From the NCBI RefSeq assembly GCF_003989665.1, contig NZ_RZIJ01000018.1, forward strand, positions 93,368-157,367: DNA of 64,000 nt. The letters run 5' to 3'. This document shows, one piece after another, positions 46,552 through 55,693 of the stretch (within the stretch, counting starts at the first letter, position 1; every line of letters starts with the position of its first letter). Below the pieces are notes generated by a model that saw only the letters and a program-made list of their open reading frames with translations, did not search any database and was not told where the DNA came from. Position numbers and translations under genes: made by a program. This stretch comes from Azospirillum doebereinerae (GTDB taxonomy: Bacteria > Pseudomonadota > Alphaproteobacteria > Azospirillales > Azospirillaceae).

Positions 46552-46877
46552 CTCTGCTCTCCCTGCCGGACGTTCGGCCCGTTTCGTCAAATCCTGGGGC
46601 CGTCCCAGTGTTGGGTCAGGAGTATGGCCGCAAAATGGCGCGCCGGTCCAGTCGAAGGCATGTGAAACTCTTTGTCACGGAGGTCATAGGCCGGACTCCG
46701 GGGCAATTGCTTGAAGCGATCGAAAGCCCTTCTCCCCTTGCGGGAGAAGGGTTGGGATGAGGGGTATTCGCCGAAGGCGAAGGACGTTTGCATTCCCCTC
46801 ACCCCAACCCCTCTCCCGCAAGGGGAGAGGGGCTCAGGCAGCGCCTCAAAACGCTTCAGATTGCTCCGGGACCGGAT
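46552..46877. other. Intergenic region with palindromic element between hflC and degP
   Basis: These 326 bases between hflC (upstream) and degP hold the palindrome at 46725-46834 and about 170 bases next to degP that likely carry its own promoter. No gene was seen. Confidence 0.55.
46725..46834. repeat. Dispersed palindromic repeat, copy A
   Basis: The outer arms AGCCCTTCTCC...GTTGGGATGAGGGG and its complement end in GGGGAGAGGGGCT; an inner TTCGCCGAAGGCGAA hairpin lies at the centre. It is almost identical to the copies at 55569-55680 and 59958-60099. Confidence 0.88.
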
Positions 46878-47759
46878 TCACCGGGGCTGGGGGGCCTGCG
46901 GCGACGCCGTTCCGAAATAGCGGAAGAACTCGCCGGTCGGGGACAGCACCATGGTGGTGTCGTCCTTGTTCAGCGTCTTCCGGTAGGCTTCCAGCGAGCG
47001 GTAGAACCCGTAGAACTCCGGATCCTGCGCGGTCGCCTCGGCGATCAGCTTCAACGCAGTGTTGTCGCCTTCGCCGCGCAGGATCTGCGAATCGCGCTGC
47101 GCCTCGGCCACGATGACCGTGCGTTCGCGCTCGGCGCGCGAGCGGATCTGCTGGGCCTGCTCCTGGCCCTGCGCGCGGGCTTCGGCCGCCTCGCGCTCAC
47201 GCTCCGAGCGCATGCGGGAGAAGATCGACTGGCTGGTCTCTTCCGGCAGGTCGGCGCGGCGGATGCGGACGTCGACGATCTCGATGCCGAAGCGCTGGGC
47301 CTCCGCGTTCACCTGGAGCTTGATGTCGTTCATGATCTTGGCGCGCTCGTCGGACAGCACGGCCAGCACCGTGACGTTGCCCAGCACGCGGCGCAGCGCC
47401 GAGTTCACGGTGGCGTTCATCCGGGTCTCGGCGATCGCCTCGGTTCCCGCCGTCTGGTAGAAGCGCAGCGGGTCGTGGATGCGGTAGCGGGCGAAGGCGT
47501 CGACGTCCAGGCGCTTCTGGTCGGCCAGGATGACCTGCTCCACCGGCGGGTCGAGGTCGAGCACCCGGCGGTCGAGGATCCGCACCTCCTGGATGAAGGG
47601 GATCTTGAACTTCAGGCCCGGTTCGCGGATGACGCGGCGCGGTTCGCCGAACTGGAGGACCAGCGCCTGCTGCGCCTCGTTCACCGTGAAGACGGAGGAG
47701 GTCAGGACGACGCCCAGCACGACGATGCCGAGGCCGATGGCGGCGAGAGTGCGGTTCAT
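46878..47759 (-). CDS. hflC: HflC, SPFH-domain FtsH regulator
   Basis: HflC pairs with HflK in a large inner-membrane cage around the FtsH protease. The 293-residue protein has one N-terminal membrane anchor (LAAIGLGIVVLGVVLTSSVF), the SPFH/prohibitin domain (VNEAQQALVLQFGEP, LDLDPPVEQVILADQKRLDVDAFARYRI) and a charged coiled coil (RSEREREAAEARAQGQEQAQQIRSRAER, written as two overlapping helices). It starts 13 bases after the hflK stop, so the two are coexpressed. Confidence 0.95.
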   Translation of the reverse strand: MNRTLAAIGLGIVVLGVVLTSSVFTVNEAQQALVLQFGEPRRVIREPGLKFKIPFIQEVRILDRRVLDLDPPVEQVILADQKRLDVDAFARYRIHDPLRFYQTAGTEAIAETRMNATVNSALRRVLGNVTVLAVLSDERAKIMNDIKLQVNAEAQRFGIEIVDVRIRRADLPEETSQSIFSRMRSEREREAAEARAQGQEQAQQIRSRAERERTVIVAEAQRDSQILRGEGDNTALKLIAEATAQDPEFYGFYRSLEAYRKTLNKDDTTMVLSPTGEFFRYFGTASPQAPQPR

Positions 47760-47772
47760 GATGCGTCCCTCC

Positions 47773-48978
47773 TCACCGGTTGGTCGCTTGCGGGGCGGGC
47801 TGGGTCTGCGTCCCCGGCTGCGGGGCCGCCGGGCGGACCGGCACGCCGGCTCCGGGGGCCTGCGGCTGCGGCGCCAGCTGGTTCAGCGGCAGGTAGGGCA
47901 CGACCCCCTGCGCGGAGCCGTCGACGATGATCTTGTTCCGGCCGCGCAGGATCTCCTCCATGGTTTCCAGATACATGCGCTTGGCGGTCACGTCCTTGGA
48001 CAGCGCGTAGGCCTCGTAGATCTTGCTGTAGCGCTGGGCGTCGCCCTGCGCCAGGCTGACGACCTGCTCGCGGTAGGCCGAGGCCTCCTGCACCAGCCGT
48101 TCCGCCTCGCCGCGCGCGCGCGGGATGATGTCGTTGCGGTAGGTCTCCGCCTCGTTGCGGGCGCGTTCGCGGTCGGCTCTGGCGCGCTGCACGTCGTTGA
48201 AGGCGTCGATCACGGGGGCCGGCGGGTCGGCCTTCTGCAGCTGCACCTGGGTGATCTCGATGCCCGACTGGTACTCGTCCAGCATGGTCTGGAGCAGCTG
48301 GCGGGTCGAGGTCTCGGTCTGCTGGCGGGCTTCCGTCAGGGCGGGCTGGAGGTCGGTGCGGCCGATGACCTCGCGCATCGCGCTCTCGGCGGCCTTCTTC
48401 ACCGTCGATTCCGGATCGCGGATCTTGAACAGGAAGTTGCCGGCGTCCTTGATCACCCAGAACACCGTGAAGTCGATGTCGATGATGTTCTCGTCGCCGG
48501 TCAGCATCAGCGATTCGTCGGGCACGTCGCGGTCGCCACGGCGGCCGTCGCCGGCCGAGCGGTAGCCGACCTCGATGCGGTTGACGCGCGTCGTCTTGGG
48601 CAGAAGCACCGTCTCGATCGGCGACGGCAGGCGGTAGCGCAGGCCGGGCTGCTCGGTGCGGGTCCATTCGCCAAAGCGCATGACGACGCCCTGCTCGTCC
48701 GCCTCGACGCGGTAGATGCCGCTGGCCAGCCAGATCAGCGCGAGAACGCCGACGACCAGCCCGACGCCGCGCCCGCTGCCGATGCCGCCCGGCATGGCGC
48801 GGCGCAGGCGGTCCTGGCTGCGCCGCAGAAGATCCTCAAGGTCGGGAGGCGTGGGGCCGCCACCGCCCCCTCCACCGCCGCTGGGGGGACGCCCCCACGG
48901 GTTGTTCGGGCCATTGCCGCCCGGCGGAGGACCCCAGGGGCCGCCACCGCCACCCCCACCTTGATTGTTCCACGGCAT
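47773..48978 (-). CDS. hflK: HflK, SPFH-domain FtsH regulator
   Basis: HflK is the partner of HflC. The 401-residue protein has a Gly/Pro/Asn-rich cytoplasmic N-terminus of about 55 residues with poly-Gly runs, one membrane helix (GVGLVVGVLALIWLASGIY), the SPFH domain (VEADEQGVVMRFGEW) and a helical region ending in a Pro/Gln-rich tail. The ATG at 48978 follows AAAAGGGGGA. It is first in hflK-hflC. Confidence 0.95.
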   Translation of the reverse strand: MPWNNQGGGGGGGPWGPPPGGNGPNNPWGRPPSGGGGGGGGPTPPDLEDLLRRSQDRLRRAMPGGIGSGRGVGLVVGVLALIWLASGIYRVEADEQGVVMRFGEWTRTEQPGLRYRLPSPIETVLLPKTTRVNRIEVGYRSAGDGRRGDRDVPDESLMLTGDENIIDIDFTVFWVIKDAGNFLFKIRDPESTVKKAAESAMREVIGRTDLQPALTEARQQTETSTRQLLQTMLDEYQSGIEITQVQLQKADPPAPVIDAFNDVQRARADRERARNEAETYRNDIIPRARGEAERLVQEASAYREQVVSLAQGDAQRYSKIYEAYALSKDVTAKRMYLETMEEILRGRNKIIVDGSAQGVVPYLPLNQLAPQPQAPGAGVPVRPAAPQPGTQTQPAPQATNR

Positions 48979-49144
48979 ACGATTCGATCCCCCTTTTCGT
49001 GCTCGCTGTTTCGGGATGCGGGATGCAGACCCCCGTTCCCTTTACCATTCTCGAAGAACGGCCCTATAGTGCCCCCCTCCCTTCGGAGCGGTTTCCACCA
49101 TCGGATACCCGCCAAATATCGGGAAGGCAGCGGAGTTTTCAACC

Positions 49145-50311
49145 ATGGCGCCGATCGGCGAAGCTCAAGTCATGGCGGCGCTGAAGTCCGTCATCGATCC
49201 CGACCGGGGCGGCGACATCGTCAGCCTGGGCATGTTGTCGGGTCTCGTGGTGCGCGACGGGCACGTCGCCTTCTCCATCGAGGTCGACCCGAAACGCGGC
49301 GCCCAGGCCGAACCGGTGCGCCACGCCGCCGAGAAGGCGGTGGAGGCCCTGCCCGGCGTGTTGTCGGTCACCGCCGTGCTGACCGCCCACCGGAGCGGCC
49401 CGCAGGCGGCGCCGGCGAAGGCTCAAGCGCCGGGTCATTCGCACGCCGGTCATTCGCACGGCCCCGGCGGGCATGGCCACGGCCCGGCCCAGGGCGCTTC
49501 GGAGCAGAAGCCGCTGGTTCCCGGCGTGAAGGCGATCGTCGCCGTCGCGTCCGGCAAGGGCGGCGTCGGCAAATCGACCACCTCGGTCAATCTGGCGCTG
49601 GCGCTGGCCGCCAACGGGCAGCGGGTCGGCCTGCTCGACGCCGACATCTACGGGCCGTCGATGCCGCGCATGATGGGCATCTCCGGCCGCCCCAGCAGCC
49701 CCGACGGCAAGCGGCTGGAGCCGATGGAGAATTACGGAATCAAGGTGATGTCCATGGGCTTCCTGGTGGCCGAGGACACGCCGATGATCTGGCGCGGCCC
49801 GATGGTGATGAGCGCCTTGCAGCAGATGCTGCGCGACGTGAACTGGGGAGATCTCGACGTGCTGGTGGTCGACATGCCGCCCGGCACCGGCGACGCGCAG
49901 CTCACCATGGCGCAGCAGGTGCCGCTGGCCGGGGCGGTGATCGTCTCGACGCCGCAGGACATAGCACTCCTCGACGCCCGCAAGGGGCTGAACATGTTCC
50001 GCCGGGTCGACGTGCCGGTGTTGGGCATCATCGAGAACATGAGCTATTTCTGCTGCCCCAACTGCGGCCACCGCACCGAGATCTTCAGCCACGGCGGCGC
50101 CCGCAAGGAAGCGTCGGACCTGGGCATGGAGTTCCTCGGCGAGATCCCGCTGCACCTGTCGATCCGCGAGACCTCCGACCTGGGCCAGCCCATCGTGGTG
50201 TCGCAGCCCGATTCGGAGCACGCGCAGTCCTACCGCCGCATCGCGGCGCGGCTGTGGGAGAAGATCGGCGGCGGCGGCGGGCGGGCCGCGCCGAAGATCG
50301 TCATCCAGTAG
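49145..50311 (+). CDS. apbC: Mrp/ApbC Fe-S cluster carrier ATPase
   Basis: Mrp/ApbC proteins bind and deliver [4Fe-4S] clusters. The 388-residue product has an N-terminal MIP18/DUF59 domain (ALKSVIDPDRGGDIVSLGM), a His/Gly-rich linker at about residues 97-115 (GHSHAGHSHGPGGHGHG), then a P-loop ATPase with deviant Walker A SGKGGVGKST near 135, DMPPGTGDAQLT and the cluster-binding CCPNCG. The ATG at 49145 is the first in-frame start after a likely promoter region shared with hflK on the other strand. Confidence 0.94.
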   Translation: MAPIGEAQVMAALKSVIDPDRGGDIVSLGMLSGLVVRDGHVAFSIEVDPKRGAQAEPVRHAAEKAVEALPGVLSVTAVLTAHRSGPQAAPAKAQAPGHSHAGHSHGPGGHGHGPAQGASEQKPLVPGVKAIVAVASGKGGVGKSTTSVNLALALAANGQRVGLLDADIYGPSMPRMMGISGRPSSPDGKRLEPMENYGIKVMSMGFLVAEDTPMIWRGPMVMSALQQMLRDVNWGDLDVLVVDMPPGTGDAQLTMAQQVPLAGAVIVSTPQDIALLDARKGLNMFRRVDVPVLGIIENMSYFCCPNCGHRTEIFSHGGARKEASDLGMEFLGEIPLHLSIRETSDLGQPIVVSQPDSEHAQSYRRIAARLWEKIGGGGGRAAPKIVIQ

Positions 50312-50336
50312 GCGAAACGGTTCGGGGCGGGTCTTC

Positions 50337-50714
50337 TCAGGCCCGCTCCGAGCCCGGCGCGCCGGTGCTCCACAGCAGGCCCAGCACCACGCCCTTGCAG
50401 CGCGGCAGCAGGATCAGCGTCATCACCAGCGCCAGCAGCGGCCAGACCGCCATGTGGACCCAGGTCGGCGGCTCGTAGACCTGCTCGACGTGCAGCAGCG
50501 CCGGGATGACGACGTGGCCGACGATCAGGATCGTCATCCAGGGCGGCGCGTCGTCGGCGCGCAGATGGCCGTAGACCTCGCCGCAGACCGCGCACTGGTC
50601 CACCGGTTTCAGGTAGTTGCGCAGCAGGCGCCCCTCCCCGCAGTTGGGGCAGCGGCCGATCAGGCCGCGCAGCGACGCGATGAACTTCGAGGGTGCCGGC
50701 GTGCTCGTGATCAT
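50337..50714 (-). CDS. DUF983 family membrane protein
   Basis: The 125-residue protein has a zinc-ribbon-like N-terminus (CPNCGEG and CAVCGEVYGH) and two membrane helices (TILIVGHVVIPALL and HMAVWPLLALVMTLILL), the DUF983 layout. Family members are often found near cytochrome oxidase genes; none is adjacent here. The ATG at 50714 follows AAGGACAGGG. It is convergent with apbC. Confidence 0.88.
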   Translation of the reverse strand: MITSTPAPSKFIASLRGLIGRCPNCGEGRLLRNYLKPVDQCAVCGEVYGHLRADDAPPWMTILIVGHVVIPALLHVEQVYEPPTWVHMAVWPLLALVMTLILLPRCKGVVLGLLWSTGAPGSERA

Positions 50715-50878
50715 GCCCTGTCCTTCCGTGTTGCCCGCAATATAGGCTCTTTCCAAACGCGACGCACCCCCGGTCCATTCGCCGCGCCTCTTGGCGCTCG
50801 ATCCTGGGGGCGAGGCGGTTGACGGCGGCGCGACCCCGGTCTAGGGGATGGCCTTCCCGTTCCGGAGACGACGAAGCC

Positions 50879-51847
50879 ATGTTCCTCCCCCGCCTGCTGT
50901 CCGCCGCGGTCGCTCTGGTCGCCGCCCTGGCCCCCCTGCCCGTCCTGGCCCAGACGAAGACGGTCGCCATCACCGCCATCGTCCAGCACCCGGCGCTCGA
51001 CGCCACCCGCGACGGCGTGGTCGAGGCGCTGAAGGCGGCCGGCTGGACCGTCGGCGAGAACCTGAAGGTCGAATACCAGAGCGCGCAGGGCAACCCGGCC
51101 ACCGCCGCCCAGATCGCCCGCCAGTTCGCCGGGTCGAAGCCGGACGTGATCGTGCCGATCTCCACCCCCTCGGCCCAGGCGGTCGCGGCGGCCACGCGCG
51201 ACGTCCCGGTGGTCTTCACCGCCGTGACCGACCCGGTCGGCGCGCAGCTGGTCAAGAGCCTGGAGAAGCCCGGCGCCAACATCACCGGCCTGTCCGACCT
51301 GTCGCCGGTGGCCGCCCATGTCGGCCTGATCCGCGAGATCCTGCCCGCCGCCAAGCGGCTCGGCGTGCTGTACAATCCGGGCGAGCCGAACTCGGTCGTG
51401 CTGGTCAAGCTGCTGAAGGAGGAGGCCGCCAAGGCCGGCTTCTCGGTGGTCGAGGCCTCGGTGCCGAAATCGTCGGACGCGCAGCCGGCGGTGCGCAGCC
51501 TCGTCGGCAAGGCCGACGCGGTGTACATCCCGCTCGACAACACGGTGGTCTCGGCGCTGGAGAGCGTCATCTCGGTCGGGCAGCAGGCCAAGCTGCCGGT
51601 CTTCTCCGCCGACACCGACAGCGTGGCGCGCGGCACGGCGGCGTCCATCGGCTTCGACTATGCCCAGGTCGGCCGCCAGACCGGCGAGATCGTCGCCCGC
51701 GTGCTCAAGGGCGAGAAGCCGGGGGACATCGCGGTGTCGGCCGCCAAGGGAACGGATCTGGTCGTGAACCCGAAATCGGCGGCGGCGATGGGGGTGACCA
51801 TTCCGGACGCGGTGGTGGCGCGGGCGACCAGGGTGGTCGGGCAATAA
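50879..51847 (+). CDS. ABC transporter substrate-binding protein (TrpX-like)
   Basis: The 322-residue protein starts with a Sec signal (FLPRLLSAAVALVAALAPLPVLA) and has the ABC_sub_bind fold: TVAITAIVQHPALDATRDGVVEAL, ISTPSAQAVAAATRDVPVVFTAVTDPVGAQLV, LGVLYNPGEPNSV. This is the periplasmic binding component of the TrpXYZ-type importers, implicated in aromatic amino acid or related uptake; the true ligand is unknown. The permease and ATPase follow on the same strand after a palindromic element. The start is ATG 50879 with GGAG about 12 bases upstream. Confidence 0.9.
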   Translation: MFLPRLLSAAVALVAALAPLPVLAQTKTVAITAIVQHPALDATRDGVVEALKAAGWTVGENLKVEYQSAQGNPATAAQIARQFAGSKPDVIVPISTPSAQAVAAATRDVPVVFTAVTDPVGAQLVKSLEKPGANITGLSDLSPVAAHVGLIREILPAAKRLGVLYNPGEPNSVVLVKLLKEEAAKAGFSVVEASVPKSSDAQPAVRSLVGKADAVYIPLDNTVVSALESVISVGQQAKLPVFSADTDSVARGTAASIGFDYAQVGRQTGEIVARVLKGEKPGDIAVSAAKGTDLVVNPKSAAAMGVTIPDAVVARATRVVGQ

Positions 51848-51863
51848 GGTTCAGGGGCGTTTT

Positions 51864-51972
51864 GCCCCCTCCCTAACCCTCCCCCGCTTCGCGGGAGAGG
51901 GAACTCCGCCGAACGCCGACACCCCCCCTGCCCCCTCTCCCGCCAACGGCGGGGGAGGGATGGGGAGGGGGC
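51864..51972. repeat. Palindromic element inside ABC operon
   Basis: Arms GCCCCCTCCC and its complement GGGGAGGGGGC enclose two hairpins, one CCCTCCCCCGCttcGCGGGAGAGGG and one near 51,930-51,960. It fills the space between the binding-protein stop and permease start, so it could act as a partial terminator or an mRNA-stabilising block. Confidence 0.8.
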
Positions 51973-52003
51973 CAAGCACTTCATCTTAAAAAAGCACCCC
52001 CGC

Positions 52004-52912
52004 ATGAGCGAAATCGCCCTCTTCGGCGCCATCGAGATCGGACTCGTCTACGCGCTGGTCGCGGTCGGCGTGTTCCTGTCCTTCCGCATCCTCGACTTCC
52101 CCGACCTGACGGTGGACGGCAGCTTCCCGCTGGGCGCGGCCGTCTGCGCCGTGCTGCTGATCGCCGGGGTCAACCCGTGGCTGGCCAGCCTCGCGGCGGC
52201 GCTGGCGGGGGCCTTGGCCGGGCTGGTGACGGCGGCGCTGAACCTGCGCTTCAAGATCCTGCACCTGCTCGCCAGCATCCTGACGATGATCGCGCTGTTC
52301 TCGGTCAATCTGCGGGTCATGGGGCGGCCGAACGTGGCGCTGCTGATGCAGGACACGGTGCTGACGCCCTTCTATGGGCTGGGCATTCCCGACCACATCG
52401 TGCGGCCCCTGGTGGTGCTGGTGATCGTCGCCGTGGTGGTGGCGCTGCTGGCGCGCTTCCTCGCCAGCGAGTTCGGGCTGGCCATGCGGGCGACCGGGGT
52501 CAACGCGCGGATGGCCCGCGCCCAGGGGGTGAACACCGACGCCCACGTTTACAGTGGGATCGCGCTGTCCAACGGGCTGTGCGGGCTGGCGGGCGCGCTG
52601 TTCGCGCAGACCAACGGCTTCGCCGACGTCACCACCGGCATCGGCACCATCGTGGTGGGGCTGGCCGCCGTCATCGTCGGCGAGACGGTGCTGCCGGCCC
52701 GCGCGCTGGTGCTGACGCTGGTCGGCTGCGTGGTCGGCTCGATCCTCTACCGGCTGGCGGTGCAGTTGGCGCTGTCGGCCGACGCCATCGGCTTGCAGGC
52801 GTCGGACCTGAACCTCGTCACCGCGCTGCTGGTCGCCGTCGCGCTGATCCTGCCGCGCCTGCGCCAGAAGGCCAAAGCCAAGTCCACAGCCGGCGGGAGG
52901 GTCGCGCGATGA
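52004..52912 (+). CDS. ABC transporter permease (TrpY-like)
   Basis: The 302-residue inner-membrane protein has about eight hydrophobic helices and the conserved MRATGVNARMARAQGVNTDAH cytoplasmic loop (split here by its EAA-like role) that contacts the ATPase. It belongs to the BPD_transp_2/COG4120 permeases. Its stop overlaps the ATPase start by four bases (ATGA). Confidence 0.9.
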   Translation: MSEIALFGAIEIGLVYALVAVGVFLSFRILDFPDLTVDGSFPLGAAVCAVLLIAGVNPWLASLAAALAGALAGLVTAALNLRFKILHLLASILTMIALFSVNLRVMGRPNVALLMQDTVLTPFYGLGIPDHIVRPLVVLVIVAVVVALLARFLASEFGLAMRATGVNARMARAQGVNTDAHVYSGIALSNGLCGLAGALFAQTNGFADVTTGIGTIVVGLAAVIVGETVLPARALVLTLVGCVVGSILYRLAVQLALSADAIGLQASDLNLVTALLVAVALILPRLRQKAKAKSTAGGRVAR

Positions 52913-53706
52913 TCGCCGTCCAGGACATCCACGTCACCTTCGGTCCCGGCACGCCGCTGGAGAAGCACGCGCTGCGCGGCATCGACCTGACCATCCCGGA
53001 AGGCCAGTTCGTCACGGTGATCGGCTCCAACGGGGCCGGGAAGTCGACCTTCCTCGGCGCGCTGGCCGGCGACGTGCTGGCCGACCGGGGGCGCATCGCC
53101 ATCGACGACACCGACGTCACCCGCTGGGACACGCCGCGCCGCGCCGGGCTCGTCGCCCGCGTCTTCCAGGACCCGATGGCCGGAAGCTGCGCCGCCCTGA
53201 CCATCGAGGAGAACATGGCGCTCGCCGCCGCGCGCGGGCGCCGGCGCGGGCTGGGACTGGCGCTCGGGCCGAACCGGCGGCGCGGCTTCAAGGAGCGCAT
53301 CGCGGCGCTGGGCCTCGGGCTGGAGAACCGGCTGCACGACCGGATGGGGCTGCTGTCGGGCGGGCAGCGGCAGGCGGTCAGCCTGCTGATGGCGACGCTG
53401 GCCGGCTCGAAGATCCTGCTGCTGGACGAGCACACCGCCGCGCTCGACCCGGCCACCGCCGATTTCGTGCTGGACCTGACCCGGCGCATCGTCCGCGAGA
53501 ACCGGCTGACCACGCTGATGGTCACCCATTCGATGCGGCAGGCGCTGGATTACGGCGACCGCACGCTGATGCTGCACGAGGGGCGGATCGTCCTCGACGT
53601 GGCGGGCGAGGAGCGCGCCGGCCTCGACGTGCCGCATCTGCTGGCGCTGTTCGCCAAGCAGCGCGGCGGGGCCGAGATCAGCGACGACAGCCTGCTGATC
53701 GGCTGA
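52909..53706 (+). CDS. ABC transporter ATP-binding protein (TrpZ-like)
   Basis: The 265-residue ATPase has Walker A GSNGAGKST, a Q-loop (VFQDP), signature LSGGQRQ and Walker B LLLDEHTAALDP with the H-loop VTHSM. It powers the permease encoded upstream, with which it is translationally coupled. I start at the ATG at 52909 at the overlap; the long open frame upstream to 52177 is a shadow of the permease gene. Confidence 0.93.
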   Translation: MIAVQDIHVTFGPGTPLEKHALRGIDLTIPEGQFVTVIGSNGAGKSTFLGALAGDVLADRGRIAIDDTDVTRWDTPRRAGLVARVFQDPMAGSCAALTIEENMALAAARGRRRGLGLALGPNRRRGFKERIAALGLGLENRLHDRMGLLSGGQRQAVSLLMATLAGSKILLLDEHTAALDPATADFVLDLTRRIVRENRLTTLMVTHSMRQALDYGDRTLMLHEGRIVLDVAGEERAGLDVPHLLALFAKQRGGAEISDDSLLIG

Positions 53707-53715
53707 AGACGCGCA

Positions 53716-55488
53716 TCACTTCTCCTCCCGGTCCGCCTCGAACAGCGATTGCAGCTCCTCGGCGGCCTGTTTGGAGGTCTGGATCAGCCGGCCCTCGTCG
53801 TGGTGGACGGCGTGCTGGCGGATCAGGGTGCGCTCGTCGTGGGCGCGGAAGGTGTCGAGCGACCGCGTCACCTCGGCCTCCTCGACGCCCAGCGCGCGCA
53901 GCACGTCGGCGGTCAGCCGCAGGCTCGAATCGAAGGTCTCGCGGACGATGTTGGCGACGCCCCGGTCCATCAGCTGGTGGACGTGCCAGCGGTTGCGGGC
54001 GCGCACGAACACGGTCAGGTTGGGGAAGTGCCGCCGCACCATCTCGACGACGCGCAGCGATTCCTCCATCTCGGCGAGCGCGACGACCAGGATGCGCGCC
54101 TTGTCCGCCCCGGCGGCGCGCAGCAGGTCGACCCGCGTCGGGTCGCCGTAATAGACCTGGGTCCCGAATTTCCGCACGAAATCGACCTGCGCCGCGCTCT
54201 TTTCCAGCGCGGTGAAGGGGATGCCGCGCATCCGCAGCACGCGCCCGACCACCTGCCCGACCCGGCCGAAGCCGCAGATGATGACCGGCGCGCCGTCGCT
54301 GTGGATGGCGTCGAAGGGACGCTTGGGCTTGACCAGCAGGCGCGGCACCAGCCAGCGCTCCGAACCCGCGAAGACGAAGGGGGTGGCGATCATCGACAGC
54401 GTCACCACCAGCATCGCCGCCGACGCCTGCTCCGGCGCCATCGAACCGCCGGCCACCGCCAGCCCGAACAGCACGAAGCCGAACTCGCCGCCCTGGCTCA
54501 GCACCGCGCCCATCCGCACGGCCCCGGCCAACGGCACCCCGGCGATCCGCGCCAGCGCCACCAGCACCAGCGCCTTGGCCGCCATCACGCCCAGCGCCAG
54601 CCCGATGAAGCGCAGCGGGTGTTCCATCAGGGCCGGCAGATCGGCCCCCATTCCCACCGAGACGAAGAACAGGCCGAGCAGCAACCCCTCGAAGGGCTGG
54701 ATGTCGGCCTGGACCTCGTGCCGGTATTCCGAATCGGAGAGCAGCACCCCGGCCATGAAGGCGCCGAGCGACATCGACAGCCCGGCCTCCTCGATCAGCA
54801 CCGCCGTGCCGATGACCACCAGCAGCGCGGTCGCGGTGAAGATCTCCGGCGCACCGGCCCGGTCCACGATCCGGAACAGCGGGCGCAGCAGGAACCGCCC
54901 GCCGAGCAGCACGGCGGCGACCGCCAGCGCGCCCTCGGCCACCGCGACCCAGGGGCTGCCGGTGGCCGGCGCCGAACCGCTGCCGAGCAGCGGCAGCAGC
55001 GCCACCGCCGGGATGATCGCCAGATCCTGGAACAGCAGCACGGAGAAGGCGTTGCGCCCCGACTGGTTGGCGAGCAGGCCGCGCTCCGCCAGCATCGGCA
55101 GCGCCATGGCGGTGGAGGACAGCGCCAGCCCGAACCCCGCGACCACGGCGGCGGCCACCGGCAGGCCCAGCGCCAGCACGCCCAGCCCGGCGACCAGCGC
55201 CGCCGTCACGCCGACCTGCGCGCCGCCCAGCCCCAGCACCGATTTGCGCATGACCCACAGGCGGGCCGGGCGAAGCTCCAGCCCGATCAGGAACAGCAGC
55301 ATGACGACGCCAAGTTCCGAGGCGTGGCCGATGGCCTCGACGTTGGTGACGAGGCCCATCCCCGCCGGCCCCACCGCCAGCCCGGCGGCGAGGTAGCCGA
55401 GCGGCGCGCCGAATCCGAACCGTTTCGCCACCGGAACGGCGACCACCATCGCCACCAGCAGCACCACCACCGTCACCAGCCCCGCCAT
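53716..55488 (-). CDS. CPA2-family cation:proton antiporter with RCK domain (Kef-type)
   Basis: The 590-residue protein has about 12 membrane helices (from LVTVVVLLVAMVVAVPVAKRF onward, with the LGYLAAGLAVGP and FLIGLELRP signatures) and a cytosolic RCK_N domain from about residue 400 with the Rossmann motif ICGFGRVGQVVG. Kef-type proteins exchange K+ or Na+ for H+ and are gated by ligand binding to the RCK domain. Cation and ligand are not evident. It is a single gene. Confidence 0.92.
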   Translation of the reverse strand: MAGLVTVVVLLVAMVVAVPVAKRFGFGAPLGYLAAGLAVGPAGMGLVTNVEAIGHASELGVVMLLFLIGLELRPARLWVMRKSVLGLGGAQVGVTAALVAGLGVLALGLPVAAAVVAGFGLALSSTAMALPMLAERGLLANQSGRNAFSVLLFQDLAIIPAVALLPLLGSGSAPATGSPWVAVAEGALAVAAVLLGGRFLLRPLFRIVDRAGAPEIFTATALLVVIGTAVLIEEAGLSMSLGAFMAGVLLSDSEYRHEVQADIQPFEGLLLGLFFVSVGMGADLPALMEHPLRFIGLALGVMAAKALVLVALARIAGVPLAGAVRMGAVLSQGGEFGFVLFGLAVAGGSMAPEQASAAMLVVTLSMIATPFVFAGSERWLVPRLLVKPKRPFDAIHSDGAPVIICGFGRVGQVVGRVLRMRGIPFTALEKSAAQVDFVRKFGTQVYYGDPTRVDLLRAAGADKARILVVALAEMEESLRVVEMVRRHFPNLTVFVRARNRWHVHQLMDRGVANIVRETFDSSLRLTADVLRALGVEEAEVTRSLDTFRAHDERTLIRQHAVHHDEGRLIQTSKQAAEELQSLFEADREEK

Positions 55489-55568
55489 CGCCCTGTCCGT
55501 TTTCTTTTGCTTGGAGTCGAGACTATGGCCGGAATTGGGCGAAGGGCGAGAGGGTTTTCCGACGAAAA

Positions 55569-55680
55569 GGCCCTTCTCCCCTTGCGGGAGAAGGGTTGGG
55601 ATGAGGGGTATTCGCCGAAGGCGAAGAAGAGGGGTTTGCCCCCCTCACCCCAACCCCTCTCCCGCAAGGGGAGAGGGGCT
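55569..55680. repeat. Dispersed palindromic repeat, copy B
   Basis: The same arms and central TTCGCCGAAGGCGAA hairpin as copies A (46725) and C (59958). It lies between the start of the Kef-type gene and the end of the GT41 gene, both minus strand. Confidence 0.88.
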
Positions 55681-55693
55681 TCAAACGCTCAGC

